Below are positions 1 through 6,760 of a stretch of DNA of 25,928 nt, in pieces. A model generated the notes under the pieces. It searched no databases. It was given only the letters and a program-made list of their open reading frames with translations, and had not been told where the DNA came from. The stretch covers positions 1 through 25,928 of IMG/VR virus record IMGVR_UViG_3300042731_007339; one strand, 5' to 3'. The position numbers and the translations under genes were made by a program. The DNA comes from a virus. Within the stretch, counting starts at the first letter, position 1. The number at the start of each line of letters is the position of its first letter.

Positions 1-134
1 GCTTTCTTCCTTTTAGATTCATCTAATCCCAATTTATCACCGATCCATTTAGTGGCCAGTTTAACAAGCGCACCGACGATTGTCGCCAGGATGCCCGAAG
101 TAACAAGAAACTTAAGTATATCTTCCCACTCCAT
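1..134 (-). CDS. Small membrane protein, C-terminus cut by window edge
   Basis: An open frame starts with ATG at 134 and runs off the left edge without a stop, giving 44 visible residues beginning MEWEDILKFL. A GGGGG ribosome binding site lies about 5 nt upstream of the ATG. Residues about 8-28 are hydrophobic with small residues (LVTSGILATIVGALVKLAT) and form one likely membrane span; the visible end is Lys-rich (ESKRKK). It follows the gene at 144-545 by only 9 nt, so it is probably in the same operon. A short one-span protein with a charged tail fits a holin or another small phage membrane protein, but nothing here proves a lysis role. Existence is fairly sure; function is inference. Confidence 0.6.
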   Translation of the reverse strand, partial: MEWEDILKFLVTSGILATIVGALVKLATKWIGDKLGLDESKRKK

Positions 135-143
135 GTCGTCCCC

Positions 144-545
144 CTATTCGTGTTGCACCAAGGCGACCTGATAGTCCGAAGAAATCCAAGTACCTTGTAT
201 ATCACAGAAAGCAAATTGGTCAGCTTCCGGGAAGATCAGGGGAATTTTGTACTTCGCATAGTGCTGCATAGGTATCAGAATTGGGTTGTGAAATGAAATG
301 TCGCTTGACAATGTGAGACGCACGAGTTTAATCCCATCACGACCCAACTTCCTCGGAACAGTATCAAGTTGAATGAGGGTGACATTGTAGTACGGCAGCG
401 TGAACAATCCCTGATGTGTTCTAAATGCGAAGTCAGAATCTTCGAAGAAATTCAAGTAATTGTTAAGTTCTTCTCCATGGTAGATTGTAACATTCTGATA
501 GAGTTTATCACCATCTATGGTTATGCGTGCGGCTTGAATGCTCAT
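144..545 (-). CDS. Hypothetical protein, 133 aa
   Basis: The protein begins MSIQAARITIDGDKLY and ends in TAG. I do not recognise the family. The sequence looks beta-rich, with alternating hydrophobic residues, many aromatics and no membrane segment. The ATG overlaps the stop of the preceding 58-residue gene as ATGA, which suggests coupled translation and supports this start. A GAGG sequence lies about 6-8 nt upstream of the ATG. It is the third gene in a chain of small genes (876 to 542 to 144). A small virion or accessory protein is possible. Confidence 0.65.
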   Translation of the reverse strand: MSIQAARITIDGDKLYQNVTIYHGEELNNYLNFFEDSDFAFRTHQGLFTLPYYNVTLIQLDTVPRKLGRDGIKLVRLTLSSDISFHNPILIPMQHYAKYKIPLIFPEADQFAFCDIQGTWISSDYQVALVQHE

Positions 546-718
546 GCAGACCTCGGCTCTTTATAGACGCTTTGAGAAGCCCCCATGGACGGCCTTTGTT
601 TAACGGTAAGGGCTATCTTTCCCTCAGCTTCTTCCTCTTTACCGCCAGCTTTGGGGTTCTCTTTCTTATCCCTGACGCCAGACCCCGCCTTGCCTTCATA
701 AAGATAAGAAAGTCTCAT
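542..718 (-). CDS. Small charged protein, 58 aa
   Basis: ATG at 718 opens a 58-codon frame ending in TGA at 542-544. The protein begins MRLSYLYEGKAGSG and is rich in Lys and Glu (a KEEEAEGK stretch at about residues 27-34), with no membrane segment or Cys. Its reality rests on position: its ATG overlaps the stop of the gene above (ATGA at 715-718) and its TGA overlaps the start of the gene below (ATGA at 542-545). Two exact ATGA junctions in a row are unlikely by chance. The family is not recognised. The charged middle suggests a flexible, perhaps disordered, protein. Confidence 0.65.
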   Translation of the reverse strand: MRLSYLYEGKAGSGVRDKKENPKAGGKEEEAEGKIALTVKQRPSMGASQSVYKEPRSA

Positions 719-876
719 TCGCCATACCTATGATTTATTATCGACCTTGCTTTCCCACGTATCTTTGGATTGGGTTCATCTGCTAATAGCTTATCTAACT
801 TTTTCTGTCGATTGGGAACATCATTCTTGACCCAGATGCCATACTGGTCGGCATAGCGTTTTGCCGTAGCTATCAT
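715..876 (-). CDS. Small basic protein, 53 aa
   Basis: The same frame is open up to 1017, but the residues before the chosen start look like an antisense shadow of the plus-strand gene at 913. I chose ATG at 876 because GAGGG lies 5 nt upstream of it. An ATG at 888 is possible but has no ribosome binding site. The protein begins MIATAKRYADQYGIW and is basic (RQKKLDKL and KIRGKARS stretches), so it could bind nucleic acid, which is inference. It is the first of three genes joined by ATGA overlaps and lies head-to-head with the plus-strand gene at 913. A CAAATATA motif lies just upstream. Confidence 0.6.
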   Translation of the reverse strand: MIATAKRYADQYGIWVKNDVPNRQKKLDKLLADEPNPKIRGKARSIINHRYGE

Positions 877-885
877 GTAGGCCCT

Positions 886-901
886 CATACGATATATTTG
901 C
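886..901 (-). promoter_or_regulatory. Candidate phage promoter (CAAATATA motif)
   Basis: On the minus strand this reads GCAAATATATCGTATG, just upstream of the small-gene chain that starts at 876. It shares CAAATATA with sites at 5985-6000, 19120-19136 and 21533-21547. It lies in the gap between divergent starts at 876 and 913. A promoter is inferred from recurrence and position only. Confidence 0.3.
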
Positions 902-912
902 AAAAATAGACT

Positions 913-1572
913 ATGGAACCAGAAGAAATAGCCCAACAAATGGACGAGGACGAATTTCCTCGATGCGAAGAGTGTAACGTAGGACGTACTTTCAGTGGAG
1001 ATGACTGTACATACCATTTATGTGAACGTTACGATCAACGCATGACCCAAACAATGTACTTCATATTGTTTGGGAACGTGCGTGATTTATTTTCGGACGA
1101 GAAAGATTGGCAAGATTTTGCAACAATAGCTGATTATCAACACCAACATTACAATGAAGATCCTATAGATTGTTTTAGGTATTTGGACTACTTCTGCAAA
1201 ACACTGAAACAAAATGGCTACAAATTAACAGGCGGCATATATGGAATGTCAGCATACGTCCATGCAGACAAGGAAGGAATTAGAGGTAGTGTTGATTACC
1301 CAGTAGAAATAGGTAGCGGGACAGGAAATCTGTCTTCGCCGCCATCAGCCGTCAGCGTAAGAATGACACTTGGAGACAGCGAGCGATATGAGACAACAGA
1401 ACCATGGGTTTACGAGTTAGGATTTAGAATAAATCTTAACGACCCAGAGTGGTTTGAAGAAATGGAAGCCGGATTCAAAGGCCACAAACCAGAAAAGTAT
1501 CTGGTACCCGGTGAGCTAGAGAGACGAGAAGAACTAAGGAGAGCAGCCGCCGAGGGAGGCACCACACCTTAA
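913..1572 (+). CDS. Hypothetical Cys-containing acidic protein, 219 aa (plus strand)
   Basis: ATG at 913 follows an in-frame TAG six bases upstream, so the start cannot lie earlier. No good ribosome binding site is visible. The protein begins MEPEEIAQQMDEDEF. Residues about 18-37 carry four cysteines (CEECNVGRTFSGDDCTYHLC), which could bind a metal. The rest is acidic and rich in Tyr and Asp, without a membrane segment, and the C-terminus is Glu/Arg-rich. I do not recognise a family. It is one of two plus-strand genes in the window, and its last 39 nt overlap the 3' end of the reductase gene on the other strand. A 219-codon frame with balanced composition supports a real gene. Confidence 0.65.
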   Translation: MEPEEIAQQMDEDEFPRCEECNVGRTFSGDDCTYHLCERYDQRMTQTMYFILFGNVRDLFSDEKDWQDFATIADYQHQHYNEDPIDCFRYLDYFCKTLKQNGYKLTGGIYGMSAYVHADKEGIRGSVDYPVEIGSGTGNLSSPPSAVSVRMTLGDSERYETTEPWVYELGFRINLNDPEWFEEMEAGFKGHKPEKYLVPGELERREELRRAAAEGGTTP

Positions 1573-4500
1573 ACACGTCTCGCACGGATAACGTTGGATA
1601 TTAGTTGAACCGCACTTCGGGCAGGAATTCTCATCTACAACCTTGCGCAGATGAACCGTCTTCTCTTCTAGCTTAACCTCTTTCTTCGTGCTCTTCTTAA
1701 TCTGCCCACACCGGATTTCATGCAGAGGTGGCCTACGGCGGCAGAAAGTTATATCGCCTTCGTACTCCAGCATAGCCAATTTCACTGCGAAGTCGATGAT
1801 GCTCTCACAGTAGGTGATATACGGGTGGTCTGTTGGGCCGCCCGGACCACCCTTCTCATTGGCAAACGACTTTAGGATGTCATCCATCGGCATGCCATAC
1901 TGGATAGCATTCGAGATGGCTCGGGAAGCCCATTTCATGGCAAAATAGAAGGACGGATTGTCCTTCGTCACCTCGATCCAGATCTCAGACAGCGAACCAT
2001 CTTCGTATTCGCCGAATTTGACGATAACCTTCTGATTCTGGGTCGGGCTCTTGATGATGGCTTCGTGTGCTATCATCGTCCTTTTGCTAGGCGGCCTCTT
2101 CCTCGTGCCACGCAAATAAACCGTCTGGTCACGCGGCGGCTGCCACCACGAAGTCTCGTAAGGGTTGATGAGAGGCTGCGAGCGTTTGGACCCATCGCGG
2201 TAGATCGTAATGCATTTTACGCCACCAGGGCAATACTCCGTTGCTCCTCTTCCATCGAACGACATCAGCATGGCTGATGCGATAGTGTCCTCGCTGGCTT
2301 CTGATGGTAGGTTGAGCGTCTTGCTTATGCCGCCAGATATAAACGGCGAGACTGCCGACATCATCCGAACGTGAGCCTGCCACCTGAGATATCGACTACC
2401 AAACCCAGAACGAGCAGCACAATCGAACACTGGAAGGTGGTCTGGTTTGACATGCGGTGCGCCTTCGATGGTCCCGTGCCCACAGATCCACTTAGTCGCA
2501 GCGATATATTGGTCCTTGGTAAAGTTCATCTGCTTGAAAAGGTTGACACCATCGTGCTTACCGGGAATCAAGCCAATATTTCTGATCGAATCCGGAGACA
2601 AATCATGGAAAGCGTCTCTGAGTTGTATCGCCGAATCTAGTGTTGCTTCTATTGCATCGAGATCTTTCTCAATAATTCCCGCTTGAGCCAGCGATGTCCG
2701 GTTGATGTGCGGCGCTCCATCTAGGGTGTTATTACCGGCAACATACAGTTCGATATCCTCCACCTGGTTCTCAGCGTAGCCCATATTCTCAAGCGCCTTG
2801 CGGATCGACTGGTTGACGATCTTCATCGAGCTACCACCAGACAGCCTCTTCAATTTCACCATCGAGTAATCCGGCTCAATAGCAGTAGTATCGCAGCCCA
2901 TTAGCAGACCGACCGTCCCAGACGGCTGTATCAGCGTGACGAACGCGTTCCTAAACCCGTGCCTGCTGCCAAGGCGTAGAGCCTCATCCCACGAGCCTAT
3001 GACTGCCTTGCTTAGATCTTTCGGCAGTATGGCGTGGTCAATCTCCCACGGCGCAATCTTGACACCATCGTAGCCGGTTTTCTTAGCGTAGCTACCACCT
3101 CTCGATGCGGTTCTATGATTATTCAACACCCTCAGCATATCTTTCTTGTTGTCTTTATACCTCGCAAATGTGCCGAGTTTGTGCGCGAGTTTAGCGCTCA
3201 TCGTGTAACATTGAGCTGTCATCAGTGACGAGACAGCAGCGGCTAAGTGGCACCCTTGGTCGCTGTCGTATGGGATCCCCGCTCTCTCTAGTACCGCGCC
3301 AAGACCGGTATGCCCCAGGCCGGTGGTCCTGTACATCGCAGTGCCAGAAGCTAGCTGATATGATGGTAGTTGGGCGGCTTCAACAGATATGTCGAGGACT
3401 ACCAACCAATGCTTGCAAGCATACGTGAAGTCATCGATTCTCAGTTTCTCGCCCGTGTCTTCAAATAGTGCTTGTAAGTTCAAGCTTGCTAAGTTGCATG
3501 ATGTGTTGTCTTTGAAGACGTACTCCGCGCAGGGGTTGGTGGCCCTGATTCTGCCATCACGCGGGCACGTATCCCATGCTTGAATTGTTGAATCGTACTG
3601 CACGCCGGGATCACCGCTCCGCCAGCATGCTGCTGTTATGAGCTTCCACAATTCTTTGGCTTTTAGGGTGGTCGCTACATCACCGGTGGTCCGGCATATC
3701 ATAGGCCAATCCTTGTCCGTATGGATCAGCCCCATAAATTTATCGGATATTCTGACCGAGTTATTAGAATTCTGGCCCGATACGGTTTTGTAGGCTTCTC
3801 CTTCCCATCTGGCGCTAAAGCCCCCAGCCTCCAAAGCTTCGACCTTCTTTTCTTCTTTGGCCTTCCACGTGATGAACTCTGCAACTTCTGGGTCGTCTAT
3901 GTCTTTGATCACCATCTTGGCGGCACGCCGCTGACCAGACCCAGACTTAATCACACCAGCGCTTTTGTCGTCCACTCCGGCGAATTCCATCGACCCACTG
4001 GCCCTGCTGCCGGTACGCAGATACTCATATTTAGATCGTATGTTGCTGGTATTCTTACCAGCACCACCGCCGATAGCAAAAGCCTTGGCCTCGATGGTCA
4101 AGTTGTCGTAAATGCCGCTCTCATCGAATAGAGAGTCAGTCACGCCCAAAATATGACAAGCATGGATGCCGGGGTACTGGTAGAAATTGGGCGTTACTTC
4201 CACCCTTTCCAACTCCGGGTTGTACCGCCAGAACCCTTTCTTTTCTCCTTCTATTCCATAAGCCCAATGCAGCCCTGAATTGAACCATTGAGGAGTATTG
4301 GGCGCGGCAATCTGATTCGAGAGCATGAAGATCGTCTCATCGTAGAAGATCCTAGCATCGCTCTCTGCATCGAAATAGCCGTTCATCCAACCCCAATAAG
4401 TCCAGAAGCCTGCCAGTCGGTGGAACACCTGCTTGGCGCTGCTCTCGTTGGTGAAATATCTGTTGAATTCTACCCGACGCTCAGTGATCTCCTGCCTGAT

Positions 4501-4881
4501 TTTCTTCAGTTCGGCAGCAACATCGTTCTGGTCACACCTGAGTCTTAGATAGTCTTCACGCTCACGCATCTTCCTGAGCGTTTCTCTTACGTTCTTGACT
4601 TCTTCCGTTGGTTCGTTGCGCCTTAGCCAGTCTGGTACCGGCTTGCCGCTTTTACTCACCTCATCGACCGGCACTAGCTCGATCGGCACTTCCGTCATTC
4701 TGAAGTATTTCGTGACTAAGATCTCTCTCGAATTCCTATCAAAGCTGAGAGGAACTTCTGCTTGTTCAAGCTTGAATATCTTCTCCCCAGTATCCATATT
4801 GGTCAATTCGACATCATCTTTCGTCCATTCCACGTATTCAAATGGATTCGAACCATCTGTGAAATGCCGCTTAAATTTCAT
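1534..4881 (-). CDS. nrdJ: Adenosylcobalamin-dependent (class II) ribonucleotide reductase
   Basis: This enzyme reduces ribonucleotides to deoxyribonucleotides in the host cytoplasm using a cobalamin-generated thiyl radical, so it needs no oxygen and no NrdB subunit. Visible signatures: NTPQWFNSG at about residue 195; ACHI with the first redox Cys (C242); an AIGGGAGKNTS loop; NPCAE with the predicted thiyl-radical Cys (C451) and Glu453; TSCNLASLNL with the second redox Cys (C462); and PSGTVGLLMGCDTTAIEPDY, typical of the NrdJ subgroup. The C-terminal tail has six Cys (about 1087, 1090, 1100, 1103, 1106, 1113) in a zinc-ribbon-like arrangement thought to pass electrons to the active site. At 1115 residues it looks complete. 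ATG overlaps the stop of the upstream gene (ATGA), with AGGAG 8 nt upstream. The family is certain. Confidence 0.96.
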   Translation of the reverse strand: MKFKRHFTDGSNPFEYVEWTKDDVELTNMDTGEKIFKLEQAEVPLSFDRNSREILVTKYFRMTEVPIELVPVDEVSKSGKPVPDWLRRNEPTEEVKNVRETLRKMREREDYLRLRCDQNDVAAELKKIRQEITERRVEFNRYFTNESSAKQVFHRLAGFWTYWGWMNGYFDAESDARIFYDETIFMLSNQIAAPNTPQWFNSGLHWAYGIEGEKKGFWRYNPELERVEVTPNFYQYPGIHACHILGVTDSLFDESGIYDNLTIEAKAFAIGGGAGKNTSNIRSKYEYLRTGSRASGSMEFAGVDDKSAGVIKSGSGQRRAAKMVIKDIDDPEVAEFITWKAKEEKKVEALEAGGFSARWEGEAYKTVSGQNSNNSVRISDKFMGLIHTDKDWPMICRTTGDVATTLKAKELWKLITAACWRSGDPGVQYDSTIQAWDTCPRDGRIRATNPCAEYVFKDNTSCNLASLNLQALFEDTGEKLRIDDFTYACKHWLVVLDISVEAAQLPSYQLASGTAMYRTTGLGHTGLGAVLERAGIPYDSDQGCHLAAAVSSLMTAQCYTMSAKLAHKLGTFARYKDNKKDMLRVLNNHRTASRGGSYAKKTGYDGVKIAPWEIDHAILPKDLSKAVIGSWDEALRLGSRHGFRNAFVTLIQPSGTVGLLMGCDTTAIEPDYSMVKLKRLSGGSSMKIVNQSIRKALENMGYAENQVEDIELYVAGNNTLDGAPHINRTSLAQAGIIEKDLDAIEATLDSAIQLRDAFHDLSPDSIRNIGLIPGKHDGVNLFKQMNFTKDQYIAATKWICGHGTIEGAPHVKPDHLPVFDCAARSGFGSRYLRWQAHVRMMSAVSPFISGGISKTLNLPSEASEDTIASAMLMSFDGRGATEYCPGGVKCITIYRDGSKRSQPLINPYETSWWQPPRDQTVYLRGTRKRPPSKRTMIAHEAIIKSPTQNQKVIVKFGEYEDGSLSEIWIEVTKDNPSFYFAMKWASRAISNAIQYGMPMDDILKSFANEKGGPGGPTDHPYITYCESIIDFAVKLAMLEYEGDITFCRRRPPLHEIRCGQIKKSTKKEVKLEEKTVHLRKVVDENSCPKCGSTNIQRYPCETCLRCGASLGGCSP

Positions 4882-5498
4882 TGAGGTACTCCTGTATCCA
4901 ATAGATCGCTACCAAGTATGTTACCAAGTTTATCTCGTGTATGCTTGTCTATTAGCAATCTTACCCTTACCCTAAGCAGGTCGGTGGCCGATGGAAGCAT
5001 GCCTCTTTCATCTGAGGTTAGTCGTTCCAGCGCGGCAGCGCATTGCCTAGACACAGCGAGATACTCGACCGGGATCGCGTTGCTATTTATCAACGAGTAG
5101 AGCCGCGAGTAACCACCGACTCTCTCAGCGATATGTAGTGGAGTGCCTGATTCAACTACAGCTTTAGCTGATTCTATCGATTGGATCAAGGAATCCGTCG
5201 ACTCGACACTCATTTCGAGTCTTTTGCAACAGATAGAGAAAATATCAGACATGTTCAGAATAGCTGTGCCGCGATATAACAGTTTTCTATCTTTAGCGAA
5301 CTTTACGATCTCTTTGACGAGAGTTTGCATTTGATTTTTGTCTAGGCCAAACTCACGTGCTTTGTCGACAAATTGACTTACAGCTCTGTATTGATAAGTC
5401 TTGGATGGATCAGAGCATTGTGAATCTTTGACTTTCCGGCCAACAGATAGCATAGCTTGCTTGAACCACAGGTACATAGACCAAACGTCGTTATCCAT
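4878..5498 (-). CDS. Hypothetical helical protein, 206 aa, coupled to nrdJ
   Basis: The protein begins MDNDVWSMYLWFKQAML and reads as mostly alpha-helical, soluble and without a membrane segment. Four Cys are scattered (one pair as ICCKRL near residue 90), not in a metal-site pattern. The stop overlaps the nrdJ start as ATGA, so the two are probably translated together, and a role in nucleotide metabolism or replication is possible. I do not recognise the family. The start at 5498 has no clear ribosome binding site and lies 26 nt from the divergent plus-strand gene at 5525. Confidence 0.7.
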   Translation of the reverse strand: MDNDVWSMYLWFKQAMLSVGRKVKDSQCSDPSKTYQYRAVSQFVDKAREFGLDKNQMQTLVKEIVKFAKDRKLLYRGTAILNMSDIFSICCKRLEMSVESTDSLIQSIESAKAVVESGTPLHIAERVGGYSRLYSLINSNAIPVEYLAVSRQCAAALERLTSDERGMLPSATDLLRVRVRLLIDKHTRDKLGNILGSDLLDTGVPQ

Positions 5499-5524
5499 CG
5501 CAGCTGAAATACTAAGAGGCGAAC

Positions 5525-5803
5525 ATGTCAGAAAATGACAAAGAACCGGAAGAGCAGACCATCCCTCAGACTGGCCCAGAAACCGAAGAAACCGTCGTTG
5601 ATGCTGTATACAAAGATTTGCGCGAACTGTGGAGCAAGCACAACGTCGAAGAGTCTGTGGTAGTCTTCAGATTCAAAGACATGGACAAGCCATTCCTGTT
5701 CTGGACCAACCCAAATGACGATCACTATTACGATGCAACTAGACTAATTGCATCAGTCATGAGGGATCTGAAAGGCAGGGTGATTCAAGAATTGGATTGC
5801 TGA
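5525..5803 (+). CDS. Hypothetical acidic protein, 92 aa (plus strand)
   Basis: ATG at 5525 is preceded by AGAGG with about 6 nt spacing, a good ribosome binding site. The first 25 residues are rich in Glu, Pro and Thr (MSENDKEPEEQTIPQTG) and look disordered. Residues about 28-92 look folded, with VVVFRFKD and a WTNPNDDHYYDATRLIAS stretch. There is no membrane segment and the family is not recognised. It is one of two plus-strand genes in the window, divergent from 4878-5498 and overlapping the minus-strand zinc-ribbon gene by 19 nt at the 3' ends. Confidence 0.7.
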   Translation: MSENDKEPEEQTIPQTGPETEETVVDAVYKDLRELWSKHNVEESVVVFRFKDMDKPFLFWTNPNDDHYYDATRLIASVMRDLKGRVIQELDC

Positions 5804-5964
5804 GAGGCGACACAAAATAACCGCTGCCCGCAATTCGGGCATGTTCTTATAAAGCCCGTGTCGCCCGGCTTCTTAGCTGGCTTGTCTTCCCTCCAGTGTT
5901 CAGGAAGCTCTTCGCCGCATTTCGGGCAAACACCGCTATTGCAATGATAGACGTTATCGCCCAT
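5785..5964 (-). CDS. Small zinc-ribbon protein, 59 aa
   Basis: ATG at 5964 has AGGGG five bases upstream, an excellent ribosome binding site, and the frame ends in TGA at 5785-5787. The protein has two CxxC knuckles, CPKCGEEL at about residue 13 and CPNCGQRLFC at about residue 42, with two further Cys (8 and 51) nearby. This is a classic zinc-ribbon layout, used for binding nucleic acid or protein. A CAAATATA promoter-like motif lies about 20 nt upstream of the start. Its last 19 nt overlap the plus-strand gene ending at 5803. The protein is confidently real; its target is unknown. Confidence 0.8.
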   Translation of the reverse strand: MGDNVYHCNSGVCPKCGEELPEHWREDKPAKKPGDTGFIRTCPNCGQRLFCVASQQSNS

Positions 5965-5984
5965 TTTGACCCCTAATCCATCTT

Positions 5985-6000
5985 TCTACAATATATTTGC
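5985..6000 (-). promoter_or_regulatory. Candidate phage promoter (CAAATATA motif)
   Basis: The minus strand reads GCAAATATATTGTAGA. It ends about 20 nt upstream of the zinc-ribbon gene start at 5964, the same spacing as at 21533-21547 and 7721-7738. It lies in the short gap after the stop of the 6005-6322 gene. Promoter function is inferred. Confidence 0.38.
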
Positions 6001-6004
6001 TTTA

Positions 6005-6322
6005 TTAATATTTACTATTCAGAATTACGATAGGTTCTTTACCCGTTAATATTCTCATAATTTGTTCTATAAAGTCCGGATCTGCCGCCAAAATTTCGAA
6101 AGGCGGTGTTTCATATCTTGGAATACAGCGCCAGACCTTCATACGATCGCCATAAAATGCGATCTTCAATACATTTATCGATTGGCGAACAATATGCAGT
6201 GAATTTGGGTTTATTGCGAATTTTAGATTGGGAAATTCTTTTTCGACAGCTGGCCTGAGCATCTCGACAGCTAAATGCTTAAGTTCATTTTGGCACTTTT
6301 TGTCATTGCATATGCCGCACAT
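6005..6322 (-). CDS. Hypothetical protein, 105 aa, with N-terminal Cys cluster
   Basis: The protein begins MCGICNDKKCQNELK, so three Cys occur within the first ten residues, a possible metal site. The rest looks like a small mixed alpha/beta domain, with KVWRCIPRYETPPFEILAAD in the middle. The family is not recognised. The start is uncertain: ATG at 6322 sits 1-2 nt after the 3' end of the tRNA-like element, so any ribosome binding site would lie inside that RNA, and none is obvious. The next ATG would remove 20 residues and the Cys cluster. The TAA stop is followed by an A+T-rich gap. Confidence 0.6.
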   Translation of the reverse strand: MCGICNDKKCQNELKHLAVEMLRPAVEKEFPNLKFAINPNSLHIVRQSINVLKIAFYGDRMKVWRCIPRYETPPFEILAADPDFIEQIMRILTGKEPIVILNSKY

Positions 6323-6324
6323 CT

Positions 6325-6400
6325 GGCACCGGCGATGGAGAATCGAACTCCACGTAGGTGGTTCGCTAGCCTAGCACCGCTATGCCAATTGGGCTATCGT
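6325..6400 (-). tRNA. tRNA-like element, possibly degenerate
   Basis: On the minus strand the 3' end has a well-formed T arm: TGGAG, loop TTCGATT, CTCCA (about 6336-6352), with a downstream GCCA. A D-arm-like box, TAGCCCAATTGGCATAGC, follows near the 5' end. However, the predicted acceptor stem has two mismatches and the anticodon arm does not fold in register. A CTAGGCTAG stretch interrupts what would otherwise be a GGTGG/CCACC stem around a CTAGCGAA loop. It could be a decayed tRNA, a tRNA with an unusual arm, or the tRNA-like end of a larger RNA. No anticodon can be assigned safely. Confidence 0.4.
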
Positions 6401-6760
6401 CTGAGGTTCCCCTCACGTCGTAGACTCTGGCTCAGCGCATCGGAGTCCCGTCAGAGCCTCGGTGAGCACCCGCCAAATAGCGAGGCCCCCAGCCATCAAC
6501 CCCACTTTACGGCACATCGAAGAGCGATTAGCCCTCCCACCATACGGCAACCATGACTCCCGGCAATTTTATTTGTTGAGGGCACAGCTCGGAGGTCAAT
6601 TCCTCCGCTAGCTAACGTATTCCCGTCCTAGGCGAGATGACGGTCTTGGACCGCTCTGGAATAAAATTTGAGACACCGCGCAATGGGTCGTCTCCATTTA
6701 AGGTCTCCCCTGTCCGGGCATATCCGATAGCCATCCCCTCAGAGCATCTATCTTCAGGGT
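6401..6760 (-). ncRNA. Gene-free segment rich in stem-loops; candidate structured RNA
   Basis: No convincing coding frame was found between the ART-like gene and the gene at 6322, although the window is otherwise almost fully coding. Perfect stems seen: 6402-6415 (5 bp, GGAA tetraloop of GNRA type on the minus strand); 6423-6447 (5 bp); 6456-6486 (6 bp); 6590-6607 (6 bp, 6-nt loop); 6641-6653 (5 bp) with an alternative 6623-6643 pairing; and 6682-6698 (5 bp, 7-nt loop) nested inside 6670-6707. It leads directly into the tRNA-like element. Large structured RNAs beside tRNA genes are known in phages (GOLLD and ROOL classes), but I cannot show membership. Strand is assumed from the neighbours. 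Confidence 0.4.

Noticed and set aside
715-1017. 100-residue minus-strand version of the small gene
   Set aside because: The residues before the ATG at 888 overlap the plus-strand gene and look like its complement; the internal ATG at 876 has GAGGG correctly spaced.
6275-6556. 93-codon plus-strand open frame over the tRNA-like region
   Set aside because: It crosses the tRNA-like element and part of the 6005-6322 gene, is Arg/Pro/Ser-rich, and has no ribosome binding site.
6590-6607. Second tRNA T arm on the plus strand (GGAGG..CCTCC)
   Set aside because: The loop is TCAATT, one base short of a T loop, and no acceptor, D or anticodon arms fit around it. Kept only as a stem-loop.
6323-6760. 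tmRNA or RNase P RNA in the gene-free segment
   Set aside because: No tmRNA 5' acceptor partner, no GGxTTCGAC-like 5' element and no tag frame were found; the RNase P GAGGAAAGTCC and ACAGAA elements are absent.
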